A stretch of DNA of 64,000 nucleotides from Longispora albida DSM 44784 (GTDB lineage Bacteria; Actinomycetota; Actinomycetes; Mycobacteriales; Micromonosporaceae). The translations under genes and the position numbers were made by a program. The stretch spans positions 372,599 through 436,598 of the forward strand of contig NZ_KB903836.1 of assembly GCF_000379825.1 (NCBI RefSeq), in the 5' to 3' direction. The notes under the pieces were generated by a model. It was not told the DNA's origin and ran no database searches. It saw only the letters and a list, made by a program, of their open reading frames with translations. This document shows, piece by piece, positions 31,805-38,994 of this stretch (the stretch's first letter is position 1; every line of letters starts with the position of its first letter).

Positions 31805-32331
31805 GGACTTTTATCTGGTACCAGCCGGGAAGAAGCTGAACCGGCCGCTACCCGGTCACCCTCCACACGAGACGCCGGCGACCACAGAACCCGGGCCGCC
31901 AGCTCAGAGCACAGCCTCAGCGGAGCACTCACACCAGGCGCGGCTCGGCGAGAGCCGGGGCGGTCAGGCGCCCGGCACAGCTCAAGATCCAGACCGGCCC
32001 CAGCCCCCGCGCACGCCTGAAACACCCCGCCACACCGGTCACCGCCGACCAGGAATTCCCTGCCCGCCACCCGACATTTCGTCACCGTGACGTAACCAGG
32101 CCGGCAAAGTTTGCCTGGCGCACACGACCTCGAAAACACCCCAGCTCACCGGATCACCCGGACTCGATCCCAGTCACCTCAAGAACCCGCCACCCACACA
32201 ACCGCAAGCACCCGGACCACGCCCACACCGAACACGCCACGGCGGCGATCACGCACCCACCCAGCCCGCCCTCCACAGTGAGGACCCGTGGCACCCTCCT
32301 CCGCCTATGCCCGACCCACCCCTCTCCGTAA
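31805..32331. other. 527-base segment bounded by inverted dif-like sites
   Basis: No convincing gene: open frames on both strands give Arg/Pro/Ser-rich products without start signals. Visible structure: CGTCAC-C-GTGACG near 32075 and the tight dyad GGCAAA-G-TTTGCC at 32103-32115. Because the flanking sites are inverted, site-specific recombination would invert rather than delete this segment. Confidence 0.5.
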
Positions 32332-32359
32332 ATTCAGCATAATTGGCGTTATGCGGACA
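32332..32359 (+). other. dif-like Xer recombination site 2
   Basis: On the plus strand the site has left arm ATTCAGCATAA, centre TTGGCG and right arm TTATGCGGACA. It shares ATAATTGGC-R-TTATG with site 1 on the opposite strand (14 of 15 bases identical). Its right arm is a poorer match to dif than that of site 1. It ends 49 bases before the recombinase start and may overlap its promoter. Confidence 0.5.
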
Positions 32360-32408
32360 AAACTATACAAACACCCCGACTGTCACACCCGCGCGTCATA
32401 CTGTCTCC

Positions 32409-33389
32409 GTGCCCCGGATCTTGGATGCGATCGACAGTTTCTTCACCGCCCGCGCCCCGCGTAAGGACTCCCCTCACACCACCGCCGCGTACCGCCGGGA
32501 TCTGCTGGCCGTCACCACTCTCCTGGCCGGGCTGTCCCAGTCGGATCCTGAGGCACTCCCCTGCTCGGCCCTGACGCTGAGCGCGCTGCGCCGGGCGTTC
32601 GCGGGTTTCGCGGCGGGCCGGGCGAAGTCGTCGATCGCGCGGTGCTGGTCGACGTGGAACACGTTCTGCGGGTTCCTGGTGTCTGAGGGTCTGCTGGAGG
32701 GCAATCCGATGGCTGGGGTGGCGCGCCCGCAGCCTCCGATCCGGCAGCCGAAGCCGTTGCGGGGTGAGGATGCTCCTGACGATCTGCTGATCGCCCTGGT
32801 GCAGCGGGCGCGGAAGGCGCGTGATCCGTGGCCGGAGCGGGATCTGGCTGTGGTGGCGACGCTGCTGCTGACGGGTGTGCGGAGTGCTGAGCTGCTGGCG
32901 CTGACGGTGGGCGATGTGGCTGGTCCTGCGGGTGAGCGCCGTCTGCTGGTGCGCGGGGGTAAGGGTGATGCTGATCGGACGGTTCCGGTGGAGCCGGCGT
33001 TGGAGCGGTTGCTGGAGGGTTATCTGGGTTCGCGTGCGCGGCGGTTTGTCGCGGAGCGGCGTCCGTTGCCGGTGGGTGCGGTGTTGTTCGTGGATGGTCG
33101 TGGTTCGCGGTTGACGCGGAATCAGCTGCAGTATCTGGTGCGGCAGTGTTATCGGCATTCGGGTGTGGCGGATCGGGTGGAGCGGGGGGCTCTGGTGCAT
33201 GCGTTGCGGCATACGTTCGCGACGCGGCTGGGTCAGGCTGGTGCGTCGGCGATGGAGATCATGGAGTTGCTGGGGCATCGTTCGCTGGCGGCGTCGCAGG
33301 GGTATTTGAAGACGACGGCGCGGGAGTTGCGGGATGCGGCGCGGTCGAATCCGTCGTATCGGGTGCTGGAGCGGCTGGCTGATTCGTAG
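32409..33389 (+). CDS. Tyrosine site-specific recombinase (XerC/D-like)
   Basis: Encodes 326 residues from a GTG following TACTGT/CATACT with no ribosome-binding site. The N-terminal 105 residues form a SAM-like core-binding domain (SPHTTAAYRRDLLAVTTLLA). The catalytic domain has every active-site residue: R158 (TGVRSAELLAL), K185 (VRGGKGDADR), H264 and R267 (VHALRHTFATRL), H290 (LLGHRSLAASQGYLKT) and nucleophile Y299. Such enzymes resolve chromosome dimers, invert or integrate DNA. The two dif-like sites just upstream are obvious substrates. The 5' third uses C-ending codons while the 3' two-thirds uses G- and T-ending codons, so the composition switch falls inside this gene. Confidence 0.88.
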   Translation: MPRILDAIDSFFTARAPRKDSPHTTAAYRRDLLAVTTLLAGLSQSDPEALPCSALTLSALRRAFAGFAAGRAKSSIARCWSTWNTFCGFLVSEGLLEGNPMAGVARPQPPIRQPKPLRGEDAPDDLLIALVQRARKARDPWPERDLAVVATLLLTGVRSAELLALTVGDVAGPAGERRLLVRGGKGDADRTVPVEPALERLLEGYLGSRARRFVAERRPLPVGAVLFVDGRGSRLTRNQLQYLVRQCYRHSGVADRVERGALVHALRHTFATRLGQAGASAMEIMELLGHRSLAASQGYLKTTARELRDAARSNPSYRVLERLADS

Positions 33390-33612
33390 GGGCGCTGGGG
33401 GTCCCGTGCGGTTGCCGAAGCGGTTCCAACGGTTCTCTTCCCGCCTTGGGTGGGCTCCCCTGCCGTGATCTGGTTTCTGTGCTGCTGGGCCGGCGTGAGG
33501 TGCTGGCTCGGGGGTGGTCTGCGGGTGTGCTGGGTGGGTTTGGCGGTGTCGGCTGGTGGGTTTGTCGTACCGGTGTGCTAAAAAGTGCCGGGACGTTGAC
33601 GCTGGGAGGTCG

Positions 33613-34272
33613 ATGATGCTGTCTGCTGAGGACATTGCTGGGTTGCGTGGGGTGCTGGAGTCGGGGAAGAAGCCCCGGGTGATGTTCGCGGCTTCGGCTG
33701 GGCAGATGGCTGGGCAGCTGGGTCAGGTGGTGGAGCTGGCTGAGCCTGCGGAGGGTGAGTTCATCCTGGTGCGGTTCGGTCGGGATGAGCTGGGGTTCGC
33801 TCCGGTTGATCTGATGATGCCGCCGAAGAAGGCTCCGGCTCAGCGTGCTGCTGCTGAGCCGGCCGCTGAGGTGAGGGCGGAGAAGGCTGAGCCGGTGCTG
33901 GAGGGGCCGCCGCTGCTGCCGGATCCGCCGAAGCAGACAATCAGGGCTATGGAGACGAGTGTGGAGAAGGTTGTGGCGCCGCGGAAGCCCGCGAAGGTCA
34001 AGGCGCCTGCCGAGCTGACGGTGACGCTGACCTGTCAGGAGGGTCAGTGGACGGTGCAGGCGGCGCGCGGGACGAAGGTGGTGGCGAAGCCGCAGGCTGT
34101 GCGGGCTCCGGAGGCGCTGGCGATGGTGGCGTTGCTGGATGTTCCGGCGGTGAAGGACGCGGTGGAGGAGCTGGTGTCTTCGGCGCGGGCTGCTGCTGAG
34201 GAGGAGGCTGAGCGGTTGCGGGCTCAGCTTGCTGAGGTGGAGGCGCGGCTGGCGGAGCTGCCTTCGGTGTAG
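33613..34272 (+). CDS. Hypothetical protein with C-terminal coiled coil
   Basis: Encodes 219 residues. GGGAGG precedes the first of two consecutive ATGs. The N-terminal 65 residues (LRGVLESGKKPRVMFAASAG, then FILVRFGRDELGFAPVDL) form a compact domain that recurs in actinobacterial proteins of unknown function. A Lys/Ala/Pro linker leads to a second small domain (ELTVTLTCQEGQWTVQAARG) and a Glu/Ala-rich coiled coil at the C-terminus. No signal peptide or membrane helix, so cytosolic. It has G/T-rich codon third positions, in contrast to genes left of 32 kb. A bidirectional terminator follows. Confidence 0.65.
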   Translation: MMLSAEDIAGLRGVLESGKKPRVMFAASAGQMAGQLGQVVELAEPAEGEFILVRFGRDELGFAPVDLMMPPKKAPAQRAAAEPAAEVRAEKAEPVLEGPPLLPDPPKQTIRAMETSVEKVVAPRKPAKVKAPAELTVTLTCQEGQWTVQAARGTKVVAKPQAVRAPEALAMVALLDVPAVKDAVEELVSSARAAAEEEAERLRAQLAEVEARLAELPSV

Positions 34273-34293
34273 TTCCGGCAGGCTTGAGCAAAG

Positions 34294-34324
34294 CAGCCCT
34301 GGCTCTGGGAGCCGGGGCTGTTTC
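34294..34324. terminator. Bidirectional terminator
   Basis: CAGCCCTGGCTC (34294-34305) pairs with GAGCCGGGGCTG (34309-34320) with one mismatch and a 3-base loop, followed by TTTC. It lies between a rightward hypothetical gene and a leftward hydrolase gene. Confidence 0.75.
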
Positions 34325-34327
34325 GTG

Positions 34328-35218
34328 TCATGGGAGGAGGCTGGTGACGGCTGCGGCGAATTCTTGTGGTGCTTCCTGGGGGACGTTGTGGCCTGCGCTG
34401 GGGATGCGGAGGTGGCGGTAGGGGCCGGTGAAGTTGTCGCGGTCGTCGCTGGGGATGGGTCCTCCGACGCCGTCGGATCCGGCTTCGATGACGACGGTGG
34501 GGACGGTGATGGGTGGCTGGGTGGCGATGAGGTCTTCGAGTGCCTGGTACTGGGGGTCGCCGTCTGCGAGGAGGTGGCGGTGTCGGTAGGAGTGGATGAC
34601 GACGTCGGTGAAGTCGGGGTTGTGGAGGCTGGGTGCTGTGGCGGGGAAGGCTGCTGTTGCGCCTTTCCAGGTGGGTGACCATGTGCGCCAGAGGTGTTCG
34701 CAGAGTTCTTCGCGGTGGGTGGTGAGGCCGCGGCGGCCGCGTTCGGTGTGGAAGTAGTACTGGTACCAGTAGGTGGCTTCGATTGCTGGTGGTGCGGGTT
34801 CGGTGGCGTGGGTGAGGTCCTGGATGTTGTAGCCGTCGACGGTGACGAGGCCGAGGACGCGTTCGGGGTGGAGTGCTGCGGTGATGCAGGCGGCGCGTCC
34901 GCCCCAGTCGTATCCGGCGAGGATGGCGGCCGGGATGCCGAGGGTGTCCATGTAGTCGGTGAGGTCCTGGGCGAGGGCTGCTTGCTGGCCGGAGCGGGGT
35001 GTGGCGGGGTCGCGGAAGGTGGTGGGGCCGAAGCCGCGGAGGTATGGGGTGTGGACGCTGGCGCCGTGTGCGGCGATGGCTGGTGCGGCGTGGTCGTAGG
35101 CGCGGGTGTCGTAGGGGAAGCCGTGGAGGAGGATGACGGGCGTTCCTGTGGGGTCGCCGGTGTGTTCGTATCCGATGTGGAGGGTGGGGGTGGTGGTGTG
35201 GTGGATGGCGCGGTTCAT
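34328..35218 (-). CDS. Alpha/beta hydrolase (epoxide-hydrolase/haloalkane-dehalogenase-like)
   Basis: Encodes 296 residues. HGFPYDTRAYDH contains the oxyanion-hole HGFP motif; AILAGYDWGGRAACITAALH is the nucleophile elbow G-x-D-x-G, with Asp as nucleophile, which points to an epoxide-hydrolase or dehalogenase type rather than an esterase. GHNVPQEAPQEF near the C-terminus supplies the catalytic His; an acid is likely in IEAGSDGVGG. WYQYYFHTERGR lies in the cap domain. Natural substrate unknown. The next gene to the right, a VOC protein, is divergent with 69 bases between starts. Confidence 0.85.
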   Translation of the reverse strand: MNRAIHHTTTPTLHIGYEHTGDPTGTPVILLHGFPYDTRAYDHAAPAIAAHGASVHTPYLRGFGPTTFRDPATPRSGQQAALAQDLTDYMDTLGIPAAILAGYDWGGRAACITAALHPERVLGLVTVDGYNIQDLTHATEPAPPAIEATYWYQYYFHTERGRRGLTTHREELCEHLWRTWSPTWKGATAAFPATAPSLHNPDFTDVVIHSYRHRHLLADGDPQYQALEDLIATQPPITVPTVVIEAGSDGVGGPIPSDDRDNFTGPYRHLRIPSAGHNVPQEAPQEFAAAVTSLLP

Positions 35219-35287
35219 GGTTTTGATCTTGTCATGGTGGTGGCGGGCTGGCCGGGTTTTGTCGGGGGGTGGTTCTAGCCTGGTGGC

Positions 35288-35728
35288 ATGGTGATGGTGT
35301 TGGAGTTCCAGGTGGTTGTGGACAGTGCCGAGCCGCATGTGCTGGCTGGGTGGTGGGCGGAGACGCTGGGGTGGGGTGTGGAGCCGCAGGATGAGGGTTT
35401 CATCCGGCGGATGGTGGCTGAGGGTCACGCGGGTGAGGCTGACACGGTGGTGCATGAGGGTGCGCTGGTGTGGCGGGCTGGGGCGGCGATCCGGCATCCG
35501 GAGGGTCTGGGGCGGGCGCCGCGGGTGTTGTTCCAGCTGGTCGCGGAGGTGAAGTCGGTGAAGAACCGGATGCATCTGGATGTGAAGGCCGGCGCCGAGG
35601 GTGTTGATGTGGTGGCGGAGCGGCTGGAGGCGCGGGGTGCGCGTTTCCTGTACCGGGGGCGGCAGGGTCCGTCGTCGTGGGTGACGATGGCTGATCCTGA
35701 GGGCAACGAGTTCTGTGTGCATTCGTAG
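35288..35728 (+). CDS. VOC-superfamily (glyoxalase-like) protein
   Basis: Encodes 146 residues with two beta-alpha-beta-beta-beta modules of the vicinal-oxygen-chelate fold: FQVVVDSAEPHVLAGWWAET is the first strand-helix, and NRMHLDVKAG and VTMADPEGNEFCVHS are the second-half metal-side motifs (HLDV and PEGNEF). It belongs to the Glyoxalase_6-like group common in Actinobacteria; substrate unknown. TAGCCT at 35276-35281 ends six bases before the ATG, so it is leaderless. Third codon positions are rich in G and T. Confidence 0.85.
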   Translation: MVMVLEFQVVVDSAEPHVLAGWWAETLGWGVEPQDEGFIRRMVAEGHAGEADTVVHEGALVWRAGAAIRHPEGLGRAPRVLFQLVAEVKSVKNRMHLDVKAGAEGVDVVAERLEARGARFLYRGRQGPSSWVTMADPEGNEFCVHS

Positions 35729-35794
35729 CGCGTAGGGGGCGGTGGTGCCGGAAACGGGTCGCGGCGCTCTCCCCCGTTGTCTACGGTGCGCGTC

Positions 35795-36562
35795 ATGACT
35801 GTTGATGATGGTGTGGTTGCGCGTAACCGGCGGGGCTGGGATGAGATCGCGGTGGCGCGGGCTGGCGGGTTGCCTCCGGCTGCTTTTTTCGCGTCGGGTG
35901 GTGTGGATCTGGATGAGCCTGATGTGGCGGCGATGGGTCCGGTGGCTGGGTTGAGGTTGCTGCATCTGCAGTGTGCGCATGGTTCGGATTCGCTGTCGTG
36001 GGCGAATCTGGGTGCTGTGGTGACCGGTGTGGATTTCAGTGCTGAGGGCATCGCTGCGGCGCGGGGGCTGGCGGCGGAGTCGGGTGTGGCCGCGGAGTTC
36101 GTGGTGGCTGATGTGCTGGCGCTTCCGGCGGGTGTGCGGGATTTCGATGTGGTGTACACCGGTGGCGGGGCGTTGTGCTGGATGCCGGATCTGGATCGGT
36201 GGGCGGCTGTGGTGGCTGGGTGCCTGCGGCCGGGTGGTGTGGTGCAGGTGGCTGAGCATCATCCGGTGTGGGAGGTGGTGTCGTGGCCGGATGGCGGGGT
36301 GCCGGTGGTGTCGGGTGACTACTTCTCGCGGGGCCGGCCGGTGGAGCATGTGCCGGGTGCGCGGCAGGCGGCGTCGGGTGGTGTGCCGTCGGAGCCGTTC
36401 CGGACGTTCGTGTGGCCGGTGGGTGATGTGGTGTCGGCGCTGGTCCGGGCCGGGCTGCGGGTGGAGTTGCTGGAGGAGCACGGCCTGGCGGGGATGTTCG
36501 GTGACGCTGGCGGGGTGCGGCTGCCGTCGCTGTACGTCCTGCGGGCGCGCAAACCCGTGTGA
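35795..36562 (+). CDS. Class I SAM-dependent methyltransferase
   Basis: Encodes 255 residues from the ATG at 35795, seven bases after TACGGT (leaderless); an ATG-like start 18 bases upstream lacks this support. SAM motif: LRLLHLQCAHGSDSLSWANL, then VVTGVDFSAEGIAAARGLA, in which the usual GxGxG is replaced by QCAHGSD. VYTGGGALCWMPDLDRWAAV and GCLRPGGVVQVAEHH are later family motifs. It resembles small-molecule methyltransferases of the Methyltransf_25 group; the target is unknown. It converges on the DUF3152 gene. Confidence 0.85.
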   Translation: MTVDDGVVARNRRGWDEIAVARAGGLPPAAFFASGGVDLDEPDVAAMGPVAGLRLLHLQCAHGSDSLSWANLGAVVTGVDFSAEGIAAARGLAAESGVAAEFVVADVLALPAGVRDFDVVYTGGGALCWMPDLDRWAAVVAGCLRPGGVVQVAEHHPVWEVVSWPDGGVPVVSGDYFSRGRPVEHVPGARQAASGGVPSEPFRTFVWPVGDVVSALVRAGLRVELLEEHGLAGMFGDAGGVRLPSLYVLRARKPV

Positions 36563-36577
36563 CCCGGGTGGGGTGGG

Positions 36578-37471
36578 TCAGCCCGGGATGGGGTCGTTGT
36601 ACTGGCCGGGCGGGCCGGTGTAGCGCTTGCCGTCCTGGTATGGCCAGGCTCCGGGTGTGCAGCCGTGCATGCCGAGGGTCTGCTGCTGCATGACGGGGGC
36701 GGTTCTGCCGTCGCCGGGGCAGGTTTCGTGGCCGTGGCCGAGGCGGTGGCCGGTTTCGTGGTTGAGGGCGTACTGGCGGTAGGCCTCGATGGGGTCTTTG
36801 AAGTGGGGTACGCCTTCGGTCCAGCGGGCGATGTTGAGGACGACGTTGTTGGCGTTGCGGCAGCTGGTGTAGGTGTCGTTGCCGTCGGCGCAGAGTTTGG
36901 CGCGGGTGGCGGGGGTGGCGAGGTAGATGGTGTATTCGTGGGGCTGGTTGTCGCCGACGCGCTGGAAGCGGTACTGGCCGCCGGCTGTCCAGCCTCGGGG
37001 GTCGGCGTAGGTGGTTTCGATGAAGCTGGCGACGGCGGCGGGGTCGAGGCCGGTGATGCCGTTTTCGATGGAGACGCGGAAGCGCAGGAGCTGGCCGCTG
37101 GTGCCGAGGATGGCGCTCTGGCCGCCGATGACGGTGTAGGTGGCTGGGCCTTGGCGCGGGTAGGTGATGGGTACTGGGGCTGGCTGGGTGGCGGCTGGTT
37201 TGCTGGCGGCGGCTTCGGGGCTGGCGGGTGTGGCGCGGGGCGGGGCTGCGGCGGGGGCTGGCCTGCTGCTGACGGGCTGGCCGGGTTCGGGGTCGAAGGT
37301 GGCTTTGCGGGCGAGGGCGGCTGCGGCGATGACGGCGGCGAGGGCGAGGATGACGCTGGCCGTGATGCGGGTCTGGCGGTGACGGCGCTGCACGCGGGCG
37401 CGGCGGAGGCTGCGTGCTGAGGGGGTGCGGGGTCGCGTGCTGGTCGTCGTCATCGGGGCCAAGGGTGCCAT
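36578..37471 (-). CDS. DUF3152 membrane-anchored metalloprotease-like protein
   Basis: Encodes 297 residues. An Arg-rich cytosolic segment (RRARVQRRHRQTR) precedes one membrane helix (about 36-54, ITASVILALAAVIAAAALA), then a Pro/Ala linker. The extracellular domain ends with NHETGHRLGHGHETCPG, an extended HExxHxxGxxH zinc-binding motif of metzincin type, embedded in the DUF3152 family. CTPGAWPYQDGK and MHGC supply further conserved Cys. It is probably a cell-surface zinc protease, although activity of the family is not established. Start could also be six codons downstream (MTTTS). It diverges from the siderophore operon. Confidence 0.8.
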   Translation of the reverse strand: MAPLAPMTTTSTRPRTPSARSLRRARVQRRHRQTRITASVILALAAVIAAAALARKATFDPEPGQPVSSRPAPAAAPPRATPASPEAAASKPAATQPAPVPITYPRQGPATYTVIGGQSAILGTSGQLLRFRVSIENGITGLDPAAVASFIETTYADPRGWTAGGQYRFQRVGDNQPHEYTIYLATPATRAKLCADGNDTYTSCRNANNVVLNIARWTEGVPHFKDPIEAYRQYALNHETGHRLGHGHETCPGDGRTAPVMQQQTLGMHGCTPGAWPYQDGKRYTGPPGQYNDPIPG

Positions 37472-37536
37472 GTGAACTGCGGGTTGCCAACGGGACCTGC
37501 CGCTGGTGTGCTGGGGAGCTGGCCCGGCCCGCCGGG

Positions 37537-37555
37537 TATGGTTAGCCTGTCCTAA
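37537..37555 (+). promoter_or_regulatory. Iron box (DmdR/IdeR-type operator)
   Basis: TATGGTTAGCCTGTCCTAA matches the 19-base IdeR/DmdR1 consensus TTAGGTTAGCCTAACCTAA at 15 positions. It lies 17 bases upstream of the preferred GTG of the first siderophore synthetase and touches an upstream in-frame ATG, so iron-bound repressor would block the operon. Confidence 0.8.
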
Positions 37556-37572
37556 TGTGGAGGTTTGCCCTG

Positions 37573-38994
37573 GTGCGGCATCCTGTGGAGCATCTGCCGG
37601 GCGCGCGGGCCGCTGTGCTGGGCCGGTTGTGGGGGGCTCTCGCGCGGGAGTCTTTCGCCGCCGTGACGTCCCGCTCGGTCGTTGGTGACGAGCTGGTGGT
37701 GCGGCTGGCTGGCGGGCGGCGGCTGTCGGGCCCGGCCGCGTGCGCGGAGCGGTTCGCTGACTATGCGGGCGGGGTGGTCCTGGAGCTGGATGGCCGGCTG
37801 CTGGACGATCCGGTGGTGCTGGCTGCCGGGCTGGGCTGGCCGCAGCGGCTGCGCGAGGAGCTCGCCGGGAGTGTGGAGAACGTGGCGCTGGCGCGTACTG
37901 CTGTTCCCCCGTCTGGTTGGTCGCTGCCGGAGGTGGAGGCGCGGGTGGTGGACGGGCATCCGCTGCATCCGCTGTGCCGGACGAGGACGGGCATGTCGGC
38001 GGCCGAGCAGCTGGCGTACGCGCCGGAGCACCAGCCGGTCGTGTCCCTGGATCTCGTGGCGGTGCCCGCCGGTGCGTGGTCGGGTTCGGCCGGGTGGCCG
38101 TGGCGGGATGGCGGGGACTTCCTCCTGCCGGTACACCCGTGGCAGCTCAGGCATGTGCTGGGTGGTGAGGGGCGGCGCACGGCTGGGGTTGTCGAGGCGC
38201 GGCCTCTGATGTCGCTGCGGACGCTGGATGCCGGTGAGTGGCATGTGAAGACGGCGCTGAGCGTGCAGATGACGTCGGCGGTGCGGACGGTGTCGCCGGC
38301 GTCGGCGCGTAACGGGCCGGCGTTGTGGGGGCTGGTGGCGGAGCTGTCGGGGCTGGAGGTGCTGGCGGAGCCGTTCGGTGGTGGTGACGGGCGGCGGGAG
38401 TGCTCGGCGTTGCTGCGCAGGCCGCCGGTCCTGGCTGCGGGTGAGGTGGCGGTGCCGCTGTCGGTGCTGGCCGCTGGGCCGGTGCCGATGCTGGCGGGTG
38501 TCACGGCCCCTGCCGCGTGGATGGCCGCTGTCGCGGAGGTTCTCGTCAGGCCGCTGCTGGGGTTGCTGCGGGCGGGCGTCGCGCTGGAGGCGCATGGCCA
38601 GAACACTTTCCTGGTACTGCGGGAGGGCTGGCCCGTCCGGGCCGGCTACCGCGACTTCGGTGGTGTCCGGGTCTCCCCCGCGATCCTGGCCCGGCACGGC
38701 GTGGTGTGCCCGGAGCTCGCCGGTGACATCCCGTCGGACGATCCGCGGGTGCTGCGGGACAAGCTGGCGTCTTCGCTGCTGGCGTCGGCGTGCACGGAGC
38801 TGGTGACGGTGCTGTCGCGCTGCTCGGGTGTGCCGGCCGGTCAGCTGTGGCGTCCGGTGGCCGCCGAGCTGGCGGCTGTGCCGGAGTTGCTGCGGGGTCC
38901 GTGGCCGTTGAAGGCCACGACGGCGATGCGCCTGGCTGCTGATCCGCTGGAGGATGTGTGGGTGCCGGTACCGAACCCTGTGGAGGCGCTGTGA
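37573..38994 (+). CDS. IucA/IucC-family NIS siderophore synthetase (first)
   Basis: Encodes 473 residues from a GTG nine bases after GGAGG; an ATG at 37555 would overlap the iron box and lacks a ribosome-binding site. NIS synthetases adenylate a carboxylate (often citrate) and condense it with an amine or alcohol. Family motifs: HPLHPLCRTRTGMS, LPVHPWQLRHVL, KTALSVQMTSAVRTVSP (ATP and substrate binding), EAHGQNTFLVL and YRDFGGVRVS. The subtype cannot be assigned without phylogeny. Its stop overlaps the start of a second synthetase (GTGA). Iron-box control is consistent with siderophore production. Confidence 0.92.
   Translation: MRHPVEHLPGARAAVLGRLWGALARESFAAVTSRSVVGDELVVRLAGGRRLSGPAACAERFADYAGGVVLELDGRLLDDPVVLAAGLGWPQRLREELAGSVENVALARTAVPPSGWSLPEVEARVVDGHPLHPLCRTRTGMSAAEQLAYAPEHQPVVSLDLVAVPAGAWSGSAGWPWRDGGDFLLPVHPWQLRHVLGGEGRRTAGVVEARPLMSLRTLDAGEWHVKTALSVQMTSAVRTVSPASARNGPALWGLVAELSGLEVLAEPFGGGDGRRECSALLRRPPVLAAGEVAVPLSVLAAGPVPMLAGVTAPAAWMAAVAEVLVRPLLGLLRAGVALEAHGQNTFLVLREGWPVRAGYRDFGGVRVSPAILARHGVVCPELAGDIPSDDPRVLRDKLASSLLASACTELVTVLSRCSGVPAGQLWRPVAAELAAVPELLRGPWPLKATTAMRLAADPLEDVWVPVPNPVEAL

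Noticed and set aside
31732-32139. Minus-strand frame of 135 codons across dif-like site 1
   Set aside because: No ribosome-binding site or TANNNT hexamer, no domain, and it would span the recombination site.
31777-32359. Inverted repeats as ends of an insertion sequence
   Set aside because: No transposase or target-site duplication; the repeats are dif-like, with ATAA/TTAT arms and a 6-base centre, and the neighbouring enzyme is a tyrosine recombinase.
32343-32408. Upstream extension of the recombinase gene
   Set aside because: The extra 22 residues overlap dif-like site 2 and are unlike recombinase N-termini; the GTG at 32409 has a -10-like sequence.
31777-33000. Chromosomal replication origin
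   Set aside because: The skew polarity would allow it, but there is no dnaA, dnaN or cluster of DnaA boxes.
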